Part shown: piece after piece, positions 21,401 to 29,840 of the stretch | How the letters are laid out: the number at the start of each line of letters is the position of its first letter | Numbering within the stretch: the stretch's first letter is position 1 | Assembly: GCA_947462335.1 (NCBI GenBank) | Contig: OX381720.1 | Location: forward strand, 64,873,946-64,937,945 | DNA from: Harmothoe impar | Lineage: Eukaryota > Annelida > Polychaeta > Phyllodocida > Polynoidae | Direction of reading: 5' to 3' | DNA: 64,000 nt | Notes under the pieces: generated by a model | Databases searched by the model: none | What the model was told of the DNA's origin: nothing | The model's input: only the letters and a program-made list of their open reading frames with translations | Program-made: the position numbers and the translations under genes

Positions 21401-22790
21401 GCGTAGGATACAGGATTTCTAGTACTTAAGCATAGTGATCATTGTATCCACCATGAAATAAAAAGACATTATAATTATTTAACCAGATGTATTTGTGGAA
21501 ACATACAGTTAAGCTCTTTTGGAAATCATATATGGAAACGCTAAGTATACATCACTATTTACTTTGTAGGTGCTGGTTTGTGTGATGTGCCTGTGTGGGA
21601 CAAGAACAGTCCTGGGGGTCTGATGCTGCTAAGTCAGGGCCAAAAGGACAACATCTACACACACCTCCCAGACCTGACGTCAATACTCAACATGGACGAC
21701 CTGTGGGTCAAGCTGAAGCAGTATCACGTCCTGGACAGCCCCAGTGTAGACAGTTTCAAGGTAATTCTGATCTGGAATACAAGAGCATACATTTAGAAGC
21801 TAGCCTTGGAAAATGTTCTTTGATCAGTGATACGCCAAACAAGGCTCCATTTACTGTTTGTCCTCAATGCTAATCATCCAAAGGTTGTAGTAGCATACAT
21901 TATTTTGTGTAGAAAATATTGTATTTCATCTTTATCTCAAATGTACATGTATTTATTTTTATCTCATTCTTATGTGCTTATGATTGAACTGACAAGCATT
22001 ATTCATTTTATTTGTCATAATCTATAACACAGGTTTATAACCTGTGATGATTTTGTAAATAAACAAATTTTCAAACCTTTTTCTACCCTTAAGAACAAAA
22101 TGAGTCCTGAAGGGACTTTGTTTAACACTGCCCGCAGCGAAGCTCTACAGAGTAGATTTAGCCAGGCTTGTCTGAGGTGGCATTTAGTGTTTGAGGTGCT
22201 GTTTCTCTCTAGGGAGGTTTCCCCAAGTAAAGCTCATTCACAGACAATACTATTGCCACATGTATCATTTCAACGAGACTTTATTTTTTTGAAATACAAG
22301 ATGTCCCATGCTTTAGCACTGAGGGGCTGTACAGCCTGGCTGTATTCAATGGGCCAAGAAAAAGTTGTTTTTCATTCATTAAATGGCTTCAAATAAAAAA
22401 GATAGACACAAATGCCAACTACATTGATACCGCTCTGATGTATTTCATGAGTGGGGGCTGGGGCGCATCCCACTCAGCCTGCGGCTTCTTGGGATACTGC
22501 CCCAGCCCCCACTCGTGAAATACAACAGAGACGGTATCAATGGGCGTTGGCATTTGTCTATTTCTTTCTGTTTTATTTCATAGCTTCAATCAACTCCAGC
22601 GGCCACAGCTGAGAAGTTCCTGGAGTACATCCGTAATGGCCCGGTGTGGAAATACCACGCCTTTCTGAGGATTGCAGCTACCTCTCATTACGAGCACGTT
22701 GTCATGCTTCTGGGTGAAAACGTAAATTTCTACTCGATGGAGAGAGAGAGATGTATGTCCTCACATTTGACATCAAATCAACCTGAATAG
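18365..22790 (+). CDS. ZU5-UPA-CARD protein (FIIND-CARD-like), gene copy 2
   Basis: Eight exons match copy 1: 18365-18493, 18675-18817, 19347-19543, 19726-19950, 20332-20502, 20893-21097, 21570-21760 and 22584-22790. All junctions are GT-AG and phases agree with copy 1; lengths are the same except the seventh (18 nt shorter, different donor) and the last. The encoded order is acidic linker, ZU5, UPA, CARD. ZU5 and UPA are nearly unchanged, while linker and CARD carry more replacements (for example HLPDLTSILNMDDLWVKLKQ versus VLPTLRAILYMTDLWAKLKQ). This fits diversifying or relaxed selection on the interaction domain. The ZU5 cleavage-site equivalent is again S-L-G. The exon upstream of the minisatellite is absent, so this copy is 5'-truncated or uses another first exon. 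No promoter was identified. Confidence 0.75.
18675..18817 (+). CDS. Exon B' (ZU5 start), gene copy 2
   Basis: 143 nt. It encodes the same ZU5 entry motif, TDVCVEVPAGAVPPGDHLG, as copy 1; the donor is GTCAG|GTAGGA. Confidence 0.8.
18818..19346 (+). other. Intron between B' and C'
   Basis: Non-coding. It aligns with 4805-5343 with small indels and has the same acceptor TTTACTTGTAG. Confidence 0.7.
19347..19543 (+). CDS. Exon C' (ZU5 core), gene copy 2
   Basis: 197 nt. It differs from copy 1 by very few residues (VPLSVTPQ versus VPLSMTPQ), indicating strong constraint or gene conversion. Confidence 0.8.
19726..19950 (+). CDS. Exon D' (ZU5 end, UPA start), gene copy 2
   Basis: 225 nt, phase 0. 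The codons for S-L-G at the former cleavage site are at 19792-19800, as in copy 1. UPA start VTLRLMEHVNCRGKDWREF is unchanged. Confidence 0.8.
19951..20331 (+). other. Intron between D' and E'
   Basis: Non-coding. It is longer than copy 1 by a ~60-nt segment near 20166-20225 that is absent from 5948-6270. Confidence 0.65.
20332..20502 (+). CDS. Exon E' (UPA), gene copy 2
   Basis: 171 nt, phase 0. The product is almost identical to exon 6 of copy 1 (PPAQ versus PPTQ). Confidence 0.75.
20503..20892 (+). other. Intron between E' and F'
   Basis: Non-coding, close to 6442-6825. Confidence 0.65.
20893..21097 (+). CDS. Exon F' (UPA end), gene copy 2
   Basis: 205 nt. Same start as exon 7 of copy 1, but the donor is GCCACTG|GTAAAC, so the product lacks the six residues encoded by the 18 extra nt in copy 1. 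Phase (1) is kept. Confidence 0.7.
21098..21569 (+). other. Intron between F' and G' with a foldback
   Basis: It contains a palindrome at 21169-21308; the rest is AT-rich without coding signal. Confidence 0.65.
21169..21308. repeat. Foldback element, GGGGC-core family
   Basis: The left arm starts CAAAGGCCTATGGCCAGAGG and the right arm ends CCATGGGCCTTTG. The central part carries GGCTGGGGCAGCATCC and ACCCCAGCCCC, related to the core of the foldback at 22402-22561. It is absent from copy 1. Confidence 0.8.
21570..21760 (+). CDS. Exon G' (CARD first half), gene copy 2
   Basis: 191 nt. It starts AGLCDVPVWDKNSPGGLMLL and then diverges from copy 1 in CARD helices 1-3 (QGQKDNIYTHLPDLTSILN). The donor is TTCAAG|GTAATT. 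Confidence 0.75.
21761..22583 (+). other. Intron between G' and H'
   Basis: 823 nt with repeat insertions. The part at 22280-22400 resembles the reverse complement of 7985-8130 in copy 1, next to a palindrome at 22402-22561. Confidence 0.65.
22402..22561. repeat. Foldback element with 60+ nt arms
   Basis: Left arm starts ATAGACACAAATGCCAAC; right arm ends GTTGGCATTTGTCTAT. Inner arms pair GAGTGGGGGCTGGGGC with GCCCCAGCCCCCACTC. A shorter relative remains at 7918-7980 in copy 1. Confidence 0.8.
22584..22790 (+). CDS. Exon H' (CARD second half), gene copy 2
   Basis: It encodes LQSTPAATAEKFLEYIRNGP and VWKYHAFLRIAATSHYEHVV, then a tail that differs from copy 1 (NVNFYSMERERC...) ending at TAG 22788-22790. 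A donor-like GAT|GTATGT at 22752/22753 could instead splice to an acceptor at 23295 (TTGTTTTCCAG), which would give another short tail. Confidence 0.65.
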   Translation, partial: LQSTPAATAEKFLEYIRNGPVWKYHAFLRIAATSHYEHVVMLLGENVNFYSMERERCMSSHLTSNQPE

Positions 22791-24345
22791 ACAAGTTATT
22801 TCTACATCTAGAAACAATTATGGTCAGCTAGCCACACACTTGGATTAAATTCACTAATTATCTTGTTATTTCATGCATTTTAGATGTAAGTTGTTTTACT
22901 TATATAAGTAACACATTCCCATCAGTTAAGTGTTTAATTGGTCCTATTGAATACAGCAGTGAAGGTTTTACCCCCTCATTCTTCTCTTCTCTTGGGGAGG
23001 ATATCACTACTTCACCCATCTGTACAGAATCTAAATGTCAGTTGTTGTTTTCATCTCAATGTTGACGACATTCCGGTTTTAGAGATGAAGGTTTGGGTAG
23101 CGAGTTAGTGTAAATGTACCCATCCTTCCTTATCAGGAATAACATTTACCACAGCTGACCAAATAATATGTAACTGGACGGAACACATTTTTTTGCACCC
23201 CCCTCAAAGGAGTTTGATGTCCCTTTTCCTAATCCACTAATCCTATGTCTTGTGTATGATCAGCATTTTTGAAAAGTAAACTGATTGTTTTCCAGGTGAT
23301 GTCCCTGGAAGGTTACCACCTGGTGAAGGAAGGGGAAGATGCATGTGTGCAATGTGCACTGGTCATACACGTGGTGGGGCCAAAGCCTGGCGTCCATGAG
23401 GAAATGAACTCATGGCCTTACTTATCTACTAATGGACTGGTGTATTAAATGATGAACTGATCAACATCATGACGACCTGATAAACTGATGAAGTTAATGA
23501 GTTATATTGTATCATTTTATAGTATCTATACCCTATATACAGTGATAAACTGACACACTTGATAAACACAGACAAACTGATTGGTGAGAAACTGCTCCAC
23601 TGATGGACTGACCAGTTTAATGATGGGTAGTAAGTCCCAGTATAAATCACCAGAGGGAAGACTTCCAGCCATAACGCCTTGACGTCACTGCCGCCCGACC
23701 CTTTGTCTGAGAAGCATGGAATATACATGTTTGTTGTGATTTATTTTGTTGCTGTTTCCGAATGGAAGATAAGACCATTTGCTTTTAATGGCTTAATGGC
23801 TTCAAGTATACTATACCAAGTGCCAGGCCCCTGACCCTGACAGGGGAATCCCAAGGATATGGGACCAGAGTAGTTAGTGACAGCCACAAGTGATGGCAGT
23901 GACAACTGGGCATCATCCATGCCAGGCTAAAGAGAGCTAGGCTCTCACAGTGCACTCTGGGGCTACTGTCCCCAGACATGGAAACTGCCCTGCCAGGACC
24001 CGGCAGCCCCAAGATGTGGACAAAGACTTGTATGATAAAGTTAGGATGTATGTCGAGGGCAGCGGGAATGGGGTACACATTAGCCCGAAGTGGCACATTG
24101 AAGTAAACAAACAGTATGAAACATGTCTTATCCAGACCTAGTGTTTGGCATTACCTGTTTCCACGAGTTCATATTAAAGGAAGTTTACAGCTTATATTAC
24201 AGCTAAAGGTTATGCCAGCCACTTTAAGTATGTCACAAAGAGGCGGTTGTCAAAGGCCCATGATGCTCAGATCCTCACCAAGTATGAGTATACTCTCATG
24301 ATGGAACCGGAACTGGTGGTTTGTTTTGGCGGGTGATGACCTTTC
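22791..24345. other. 3' flank of gene copy 2
   Basis: No confident gene. A possible alternative last exon starts near 23296, downstream of acceptor TTTTCCAG. Degenerate CTGATAAACTGAT words occur at 23440-23630. The short open frames at 23785-24141 look accidental. Confidence 0.45.
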
Positions 24346-24347
24346 AT

Positions 24348-24428
24348 GACTATATGGGGCAGCAACACTGTACTGACTATATGGGGCAGCAACACTGTAC
24401 TGACTATATGGGGCAGCAACACTGTATA
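24348..24428. repeat. 27-bp tandem repeat, 3 copies
   Basis: The unit GACTATATGGGGCAGCAACA plus CTGTACT recurs. The same unit forms a second array at 25299-25411. Confidence 0.9.
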
Positions 24429-25298
24429 GGCCGTTCAGACCGCTCTGACACTGCATAGACATGTGCGTATTTCACCCCTCCTCCAACTAAAACTCCTATT
24501 TATCATACTTGGCTATTTTCAATATATATATACATGAATACCAACGGACAGCTATGGTAGTCAGCTAAATTTCTACTCTTTGTAGGTTATAAATGTACAT
24601 ATTTTATAATGGATTTATAGCAATGAGTAAGTGAGAACTAGGTTGAAAGTGGTGGGTTTCGGCATCCCGTTTTGGCAGTGCAATAAGGAAGCCCCTGAGA
24701 GAACACACTGCACTATAACTGATTTCCGGGAGAGCCTATTAGTGCAATCAATTTAGCATTGATTGCATTTAAATGCTAAAATATAGACCTACATTTACAT
24801 ATATCCTACACTTTAAATGGACCCCCAGAACCAGATTTACAGCAAAATCTGTCATGAAAAACATGAAATCTCCCTTAAGACGGAGAGGTCTGAAAGTGTA
24901 GGGATATATATTTACATGCTATGTATGTCTACCATCTATTGCCTGAATACTAAAGTAATTGAAATATAATTAACCCCCGGATTTACACATTTGTGGAGCT
25001 ACTTTTTATGAGAAGTAGTACATTTGCTATATAAGTCACCCTCCACTTCACCTGAATACCCACCACCTACACTCGAGCAGGGGGGGTTATTTATGACCCA
25101 ATCCACTGCATGAAGAGAGAGGGCCCTCTTGTCCTGTCGAAACGCCCTACCTTTTGCAAAGAAAAATCAATTTGAAAGGGTTCTAATGGGGCTATAATTA
25201 CAAATTATCCGACATTCTCTTAGTTAAGATCTCCTCTTTATAGTCTGCATGAAAAATACACATTTTCTGCAATATATAAAAATAGCATGAACACCCTA
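24429..25298. other. Non-coding AT-rich stretch
   Basis: I see no gene, RNA or repeat of note. Confidence 0.5.
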
Positions 25299-25411
25299 CA
25301 CTGTACTGACTATATGGGGCAGCAACACTGTACTGACTATATGGGGCAGCAACACTGTACTGACTATATGGGGCAGCAACACTGTACTGACTATATGGGG
25401 CAGCAACACTG
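25299..25411. repeat. 27-bp tandem repeat, second array, 4 copies
   Basis: Same unit as at 24348. The two arrays are about 0.9 kb apart with unrelated sequence between. Confidence 0.9.
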
Positions 25412-26590
25412 ACTCAGACAGCGCTGTCCCAGAAAGAAGCACACTATGACAATGGAGGCTAAGTGGCTGGGTTGTAACAAATGACAAATATTTACATGAA
25501 TTGGTCTTTGACATGGAAATGAACCCCTCACATAATATGTGCACATAGAGAGAAGGTACCAATGATAAATCAATTAAGGGAAGGCCATGTCCAGTCAAGC
25601 ATTGTTACAACAAATTAAATTGTTGTTGTTAGTTTGAGTTTATCATATATTGATAGTAGCATGGATACACACTACTAAGATTGGTGTAAGACAGTGTACC
25701 GACTGTGCAGCCGAGCATGTGAAACATGTGTTGACTGTAAATAGTTATGTGTGTTATGTGTTCTGAGTCCACTCTTGAATTGTAATAGAATTTATTTATT
25801 CTTGGATAGCACACACAGCAGTGCAGTAGTTAGTGAGTGCTATTGTAGAATGCGGCACTGTGGTGGCTCACTATTGTCATGTACCTATACACAGGTACGG
25901 ATCACCGGCTGCCTTGAAATACAGACAGTTACATTATTAGGAACCGGCGTGTGTTGGTTATGTATCATGGAGTACTGACACCAAGAATATATAGAGGTGA
26001 GGTAACTTGTCGCTAGCAGCTGAGGGGCATGACTCCTTTGTACATTATACATATATCTATATTCTAATGTGGGATTCTCTATAAAACTGTTTGTTGTTAA
26101 TCAATGACGTGTTGAGTTGATGAATGAAGGATTAGATCCCTACAGTATGGTTTACATCACTGAGCATCTTACGTACAGGTGAACTGTACATATCTAATCG
26201 CTCTGTCTTCCACCCATTGCAAGGAGGACTGTGTTTTGGAAGTTGAATGACCAGTTTTGAAAGTCTATGATACTTCATCAGGACACTGTTTGTCATGTAT
26301 TTCTTATTTGATTTATCTTTATTTGATGGTCATCATAAAAAGACGGTTACATCAAACTCAAGATATTATACAAAGCAAACTCCATCATAGTTATCAATCT
26401 ACTTCCATTACATAGATGAACACTCAAAGTGTACATCCCAGGATTGGGACTCAATAATAAATTTCCCTAAAAAGGAGTTCACAAATAATATATTTGACTT
26501 CCGATTTGTTCTTTTCCCCCAAATTCTCTCTGACTTTGCTCTAATTAGATTTTATTGCCCAATATATGGTCATTTTGTAATAAAAGAGTG
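25412..26590. other. Duplicated flank, left of the Gypsy insertion
   Basis: Aligns with about 9880-10636 of copy 1, with an extra ~180 nt near 26175-26355. It ends in the left target-site copy AGTG (26587-26590). Confidence 0.7.
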
Positions 26591-27005
26591 TGTAGGGGTT
26601 TACTACGGTAATCATTTATATCCAGGTGACCGAGGAGGATTAAGTTCGGGTTGTTCCCGCCTGGCGTTAGTGTGGGCGGTATCCCAGAGGGGGCGACTGT
26701 CCTCTCTCGGGTACTGCGCACCACGTTTCAGGCGGGAGCCAACCGACACGTGACCATGTTCATTTCACATCCAAAGGGGGTATATAAACCTCCCCTCCTC
26801 GTATAGTCGCCAGTCAGTGCAGGCCCGGCTGACTCCCCGCATTACCCTACCCCAATCGCTAGATTGAACCAGGACTGCTTCGTCTTACCCTTCGGGTTAA
26901 GACTAGATTCAATTGTAATAGGGATACGTTGAATAAACCACGCTTTCTACTTCGCACTTGGAAACTGACGTTCTTGTTCTCTTTCTGAGATTCCGAACCA
27001 CTACA
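26591..27005 (+). repeat. 5' LTR
   Basis: 415 bp. Landmarks are a TATATAA box at 26781-26787, an AATAAA signal at 26932-26937, and the short hairpin CTTACCCTTCGGGTTAAG upstream of it. By eye it is identical to 38906-39320. Confidence 0.95.
26781..26787 (+). promoter_or_regulatory. LTR TATA box
   Basis: TATATAA lies in the middle of the LTR, about 150 nt before AATAAA, a usual U3-R arrangement. The transcription start would be expected roughly 25-30 nt downstream. Confidence 0.6.
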
Positions 27006-27026
27006 CTGGTGCCGTGACCAGGATCA
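27006..27026 (+). other. Primer-binding site region
   Basis: CTGGTGCCGTGACCAGGATC directly follows the 5' LTR, the place of a tRNA primer-binding site. The tRNA was not identified. Confidence 0.6.
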
Positions 27027-27132
27027 GTTTCGAAGTAGCAGTCAGGTGAACCTGGCCGGAGTAGGAGAGTATGGGGACGGTAACGTCCCGGAGCGGAACA
27101 ACCCAGTTGTTCCGACCAGCTTCGAGGGTTTC

Positions 27133-29775
27133 ATGCGTGAAACCGAAGGAGCTTTAAATCCAGGAGCGACTTTGGAAGAAGGAGAACTGGAGTCCACCCG
27201 AGTGGACCAGATGGAACCGGAGGAAGCGAGGGGGTTCACACCGAACTTCATTGCCACTCAGGGCCAAATCATGTTGAACACTGGACGTTCTTTGTTCAAC
27301 ACGACTGACTCCGTTTTCTTCCCCGGAGGAAAGAAAAGGGCGAACCAGAAGGGCTCCTTTCTGGACCCGACGGTATTAGAAATACCGCCACAACCCCTTC
27401 GGGTCGTACCCGAAGGAGGTCCCATCGTCGGGACCCAACCTGATCTTGATCAGGACGACACCTTGGACCGGGACAACGAGTACCGGAACAAGGAAGAAAT
27501 GAACAAGCAGTACGATGCTCTGCACGACGAATTGGTTTCGTTGATCTCTGAAAGGAATAGGTACATCCTAGAGAGTAGACAGGTCCATCAGGATATGGAG
27601 TGGAGAACGGATCAGTTGACCCGTGACAACCAACTGGTGAAAGACCAGATGGAGAAAAATCAGGAAACCCTGAAAGCGGAAAAGAAAAGATTATCCGAGT
27701 TAGGTCAAGCTAACCGGAAGTCTTATGCCTGTCAACAACAGTATCAGGCGGACCTAGAAAGATACTCTAGGGAATGGCACGCCGCCAAGGACGCTCGCAA
27801 CCAGCAGGTGGAAGACAATGAGGCAGTAAGAACCGCTATCCTAGAAGCAAACGAAGAGTTAGATCAGAAGAAACTAGAGGGCATGAAGGCGGTATCTATA
27901 CTGGAAGCTAGACGAGTAGAGTTGGAACTCTACCTAGGTAACCAGAAGGTACCTGACCCAGAGGTGACCCTCACCCCTGGGGAAGGAGTGGAGAACCCTC
28001 CACTCCAAGGAGTTCTAAAGCCCGCCACCCGATACCCTTCCGGAGGACAGGTAGAGAAAGATGTCTACTATACATCTGCTCCCCCTGCTCCGACGGGACC
28101 TTCGGTAACCATCGATCCGGCGGCATATTCCGCGGGAAGTGCGCCGGGAGTCGATAGTTATGACACCTTGAACCCCTTCGCTGGGGATAGTCCATCTCAG
28201 TATGGAGCTGTTCCACCCCCTTCGGGTACGAGCAAGAACACCACCACCCATGAGGATCAACAGGGGGGGTGGTATGGTTATGATCATTGGGGTGACCTGA
28301 TTTTTCATCATAACCAGGAGGCAGAGACCCGAGAAGGGAGAACTCCGGGAAATCAAACCCGGGGGCATGCCACCCAAGGCAGGAGAGCAGTGGAAGGACC
28401 TTCTGCTGGAAGGTCTAGGGATCAGAACCGACAGTCCCCCCGTACTGATAGTCCTGTTAGACCCACAAATGGTCAGGGAAGTCGGCCTAGACCCCAAACC
28501 CATGACCAAACAACCACCGGGAGTGTTCCCCCTTATCCGGGTACCACTTCTCGCCCTCGACCTACCCGGTTTCCCGGGTGCGAACCAGTCTCTCCAGTCC
28601 GACCATTGACCCGAAGAACCTCAATGGCTCCCGGATTGAGACAGGTTTATGATACTGATCCTTGTATCAAGAGCCTTGGCTTAGATAGCTATAGCCGGGG
28701 ACAGGATGCCACTGAAATAATGGACTGGAGCCGGAATCTATCGGATCAGCTGATAGAAGGGGACACCAGGGGTGCCCGACGGACCGCCCGGATCACTAAA
28801 TCCTACAAAGGGAAAGGACCCTGGAAGGATGAATACCAAATATTTGTGGATGACTGCAAATACAATGGGTGGTCTAAAGAAGACTCGTTAGGAGCCTTCG
28901 TGATCTGGCTAAATGATGGGCCAGGTAAGTCAGCAGTCTCCCAATGGAGAAGTACATATGGCCCTTCGGGTACATATGATCAGCTCGAAAGTACTGCTGT
29001 ATATATCTTTGGGAACCTGGTGACCGTGGATCACTGGTTGGTCTTCAAGGGAAGAACCCAGAAGCCAAAAGAGTCCCCAAAGATATATGGTCTAGAGCTT
29101 CAACGGATTCTGCATCAGGCCAGACCCGAATGGGCTAGAGACGCCGATTACTACATCGAGACTCTCTTTGTCCGGTTTATTAGCGGACTGAGCGACCCTG
29201 ATCATCAGGAACTAACTAGAAAAGCTTGGAAAAGCGATTCCTCCCTAGCCGATCTATTTTTAGCCATAGATGGTCATGAGAAGAAGAAAGTTCTTCTTGC
29301 CGGATTGGTGCCTAACCAATCCCGAACGTCAGCGGTAGTTGACTATAGTAGCAGCGGGGGATCCTCGGGTGAGGATACCGAAGGAGAGGAGACCATTGGG
29401 GCGGTAGCCTTCAGTGGGAAGCGCCGGGACAAAAAGTCCGGTGATAACAAAAGGCGGAAACCTTTTGACAAATCATCCTCTAGCAAAAAGCCAGAGAAAC
29501 CTCCAGGGGACCATTCAAAAATCCCTTCCAAACCTCCCTCGGGTCCACCAGAACCCAATGTTCCGAAGAAATCGGAGCCTGACCAGTCCCTCGGATTGGT
29601 AGAAGCCATGATGCAGCGTATGATGGCGATGTTTGATAAGAAAGAGGAAAGGAGGGTTAAACCCGAACTGAGTACTGTAACATGTTACAGATGTCAGGAG
29701 AAGGGGCATTACGCCTCCTCATGCACAGCTGAGAAACCAGTGATGCGATTCTCCGGAAAGAACTCGGAAAATTAA
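27133..29775 (+). CDS. gag: Gag polyprotein of the Gypsy element
   Basis: 880 residues from the first in-frame ATG at 27133. The frame is open further upstream to 27046, but only from a GTG. A charged coiled-coil-like region spans about residues 116-272 (starting EYRNKEEMNKQYDALHDEL). A Pro/Gly/Arg-rich disordered stretch follows. A capsid-like helical region lies at about 505-740 (includes WRSTYGPSGTYDQLESTAV). A Lys/Ser-rich linker precedes one CCHC zinc knuckle, CYRCQEKGHYASSC (C851, C854, H859, C864), which would bind the genomic RNA. Gag assembles the virus-like particle. It is longer than typical Gypsy Gag (about 300-600 aa), mainly because of the N-terminal coiled coil. It stops with TAA at 29773-29775 and overlaps the pol frame by about 43 nt. 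Confidence 0.9.
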   Translation: MRETEGALNPGATLEEGELESTRVDQMEPEEARGFTPNFIATQGQIMLNTGRSLFNTTDSVFFPGGKKRANQKGSFLDPTVLEIPPQPLRVVPEGGPIVGTQPDLDQDDTLDRDNEYRNKEEMNKQYDALHDELVSLISERNRYILESRQVHQDMEWRTDQLTRDNQLVKDQMEKNQETLKAEKKRLSELGQANRKSYACQQQYQADLERYSREWHAAKDARNQQVEDNEAVRTAILEANEELDQKKLEGMKAVSILEARRVELELYLGNQKVPDPEVTLTPGEGVENPPLQGVLKPATRYPSGGQVEKDVYYTSAPPAPTGPSVTIDPAAYSAGSAPGVDSYDTLNPFAGDSPSQYGAVPPPSGTSKNTTTHEDQQGGWYGYDHWGDLIFHHNQEAETREGRTPGNQTRGHATQGRRAVEGPSAGRSRDQNRQSPRTDSPVRPTNGQGSRPRPQTHDQTTTGSVPPYPGTTSRPRPTRFPGCEPVSPVRPLTRRTSMAPGLRQVYDTDPCIKSLGLDSYSRGQDATEIMDWSRNLSDQLIEGDTRGARRTARITKSYKGKGPWKDEYQIFVDDCKYNGWSKEDSLGAFVIWLNDGPGKSAVSQWRSTYGPSGTYDQLESTAVYIFGNLVTVDHWLVFKGRTQKPKESPKIYGLELQRILHQARPEWARDADYYIETLFVRFISGLSDPDHQELTRKAWKSDSSLADLFLAIDGHEKKKVLLAGLVPNQSRTSAVVDYSSSGGSSGEDTEGEETIGAVAFSGKRRDKKSGDNKRRKPFDKSSSSKKPEKPPGDHSKIPSKPPSGPPEPNVPKKSEPDQSLGLVEAMMQRMMAMFDKKEERRVKPELSTVTCYRCQEKGHYASSCTAEKPVMRFSGKNSEN
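29733..29775 (+). other. gag-pol overlap, possible -1 frameshift zone
   Basis: The pol frame is free of stops from 29733 (after TGA 29730-29732), while gag runs to 29775. Pol is in the -1 frame relative to gag. An A-rich stretch GGAAAATTAAAGGGG lies at the end of gag, but no canonical X-XXY-YYZ heptamer is obvious. Confidence 0.55.
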
Positions 29776-29840
29776 AGGGGATCCCTGAGGAAGGCGACTC
29801 AGAGATCCCGAAGGAAATATGCCATGATACTCCTGACGGA

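Noticed and set aside
27046..27132. Gag start upstream of 27133
   Set aside because: The upstream extension has only a GTG and overlaps the leader; the first ATG is 27133.
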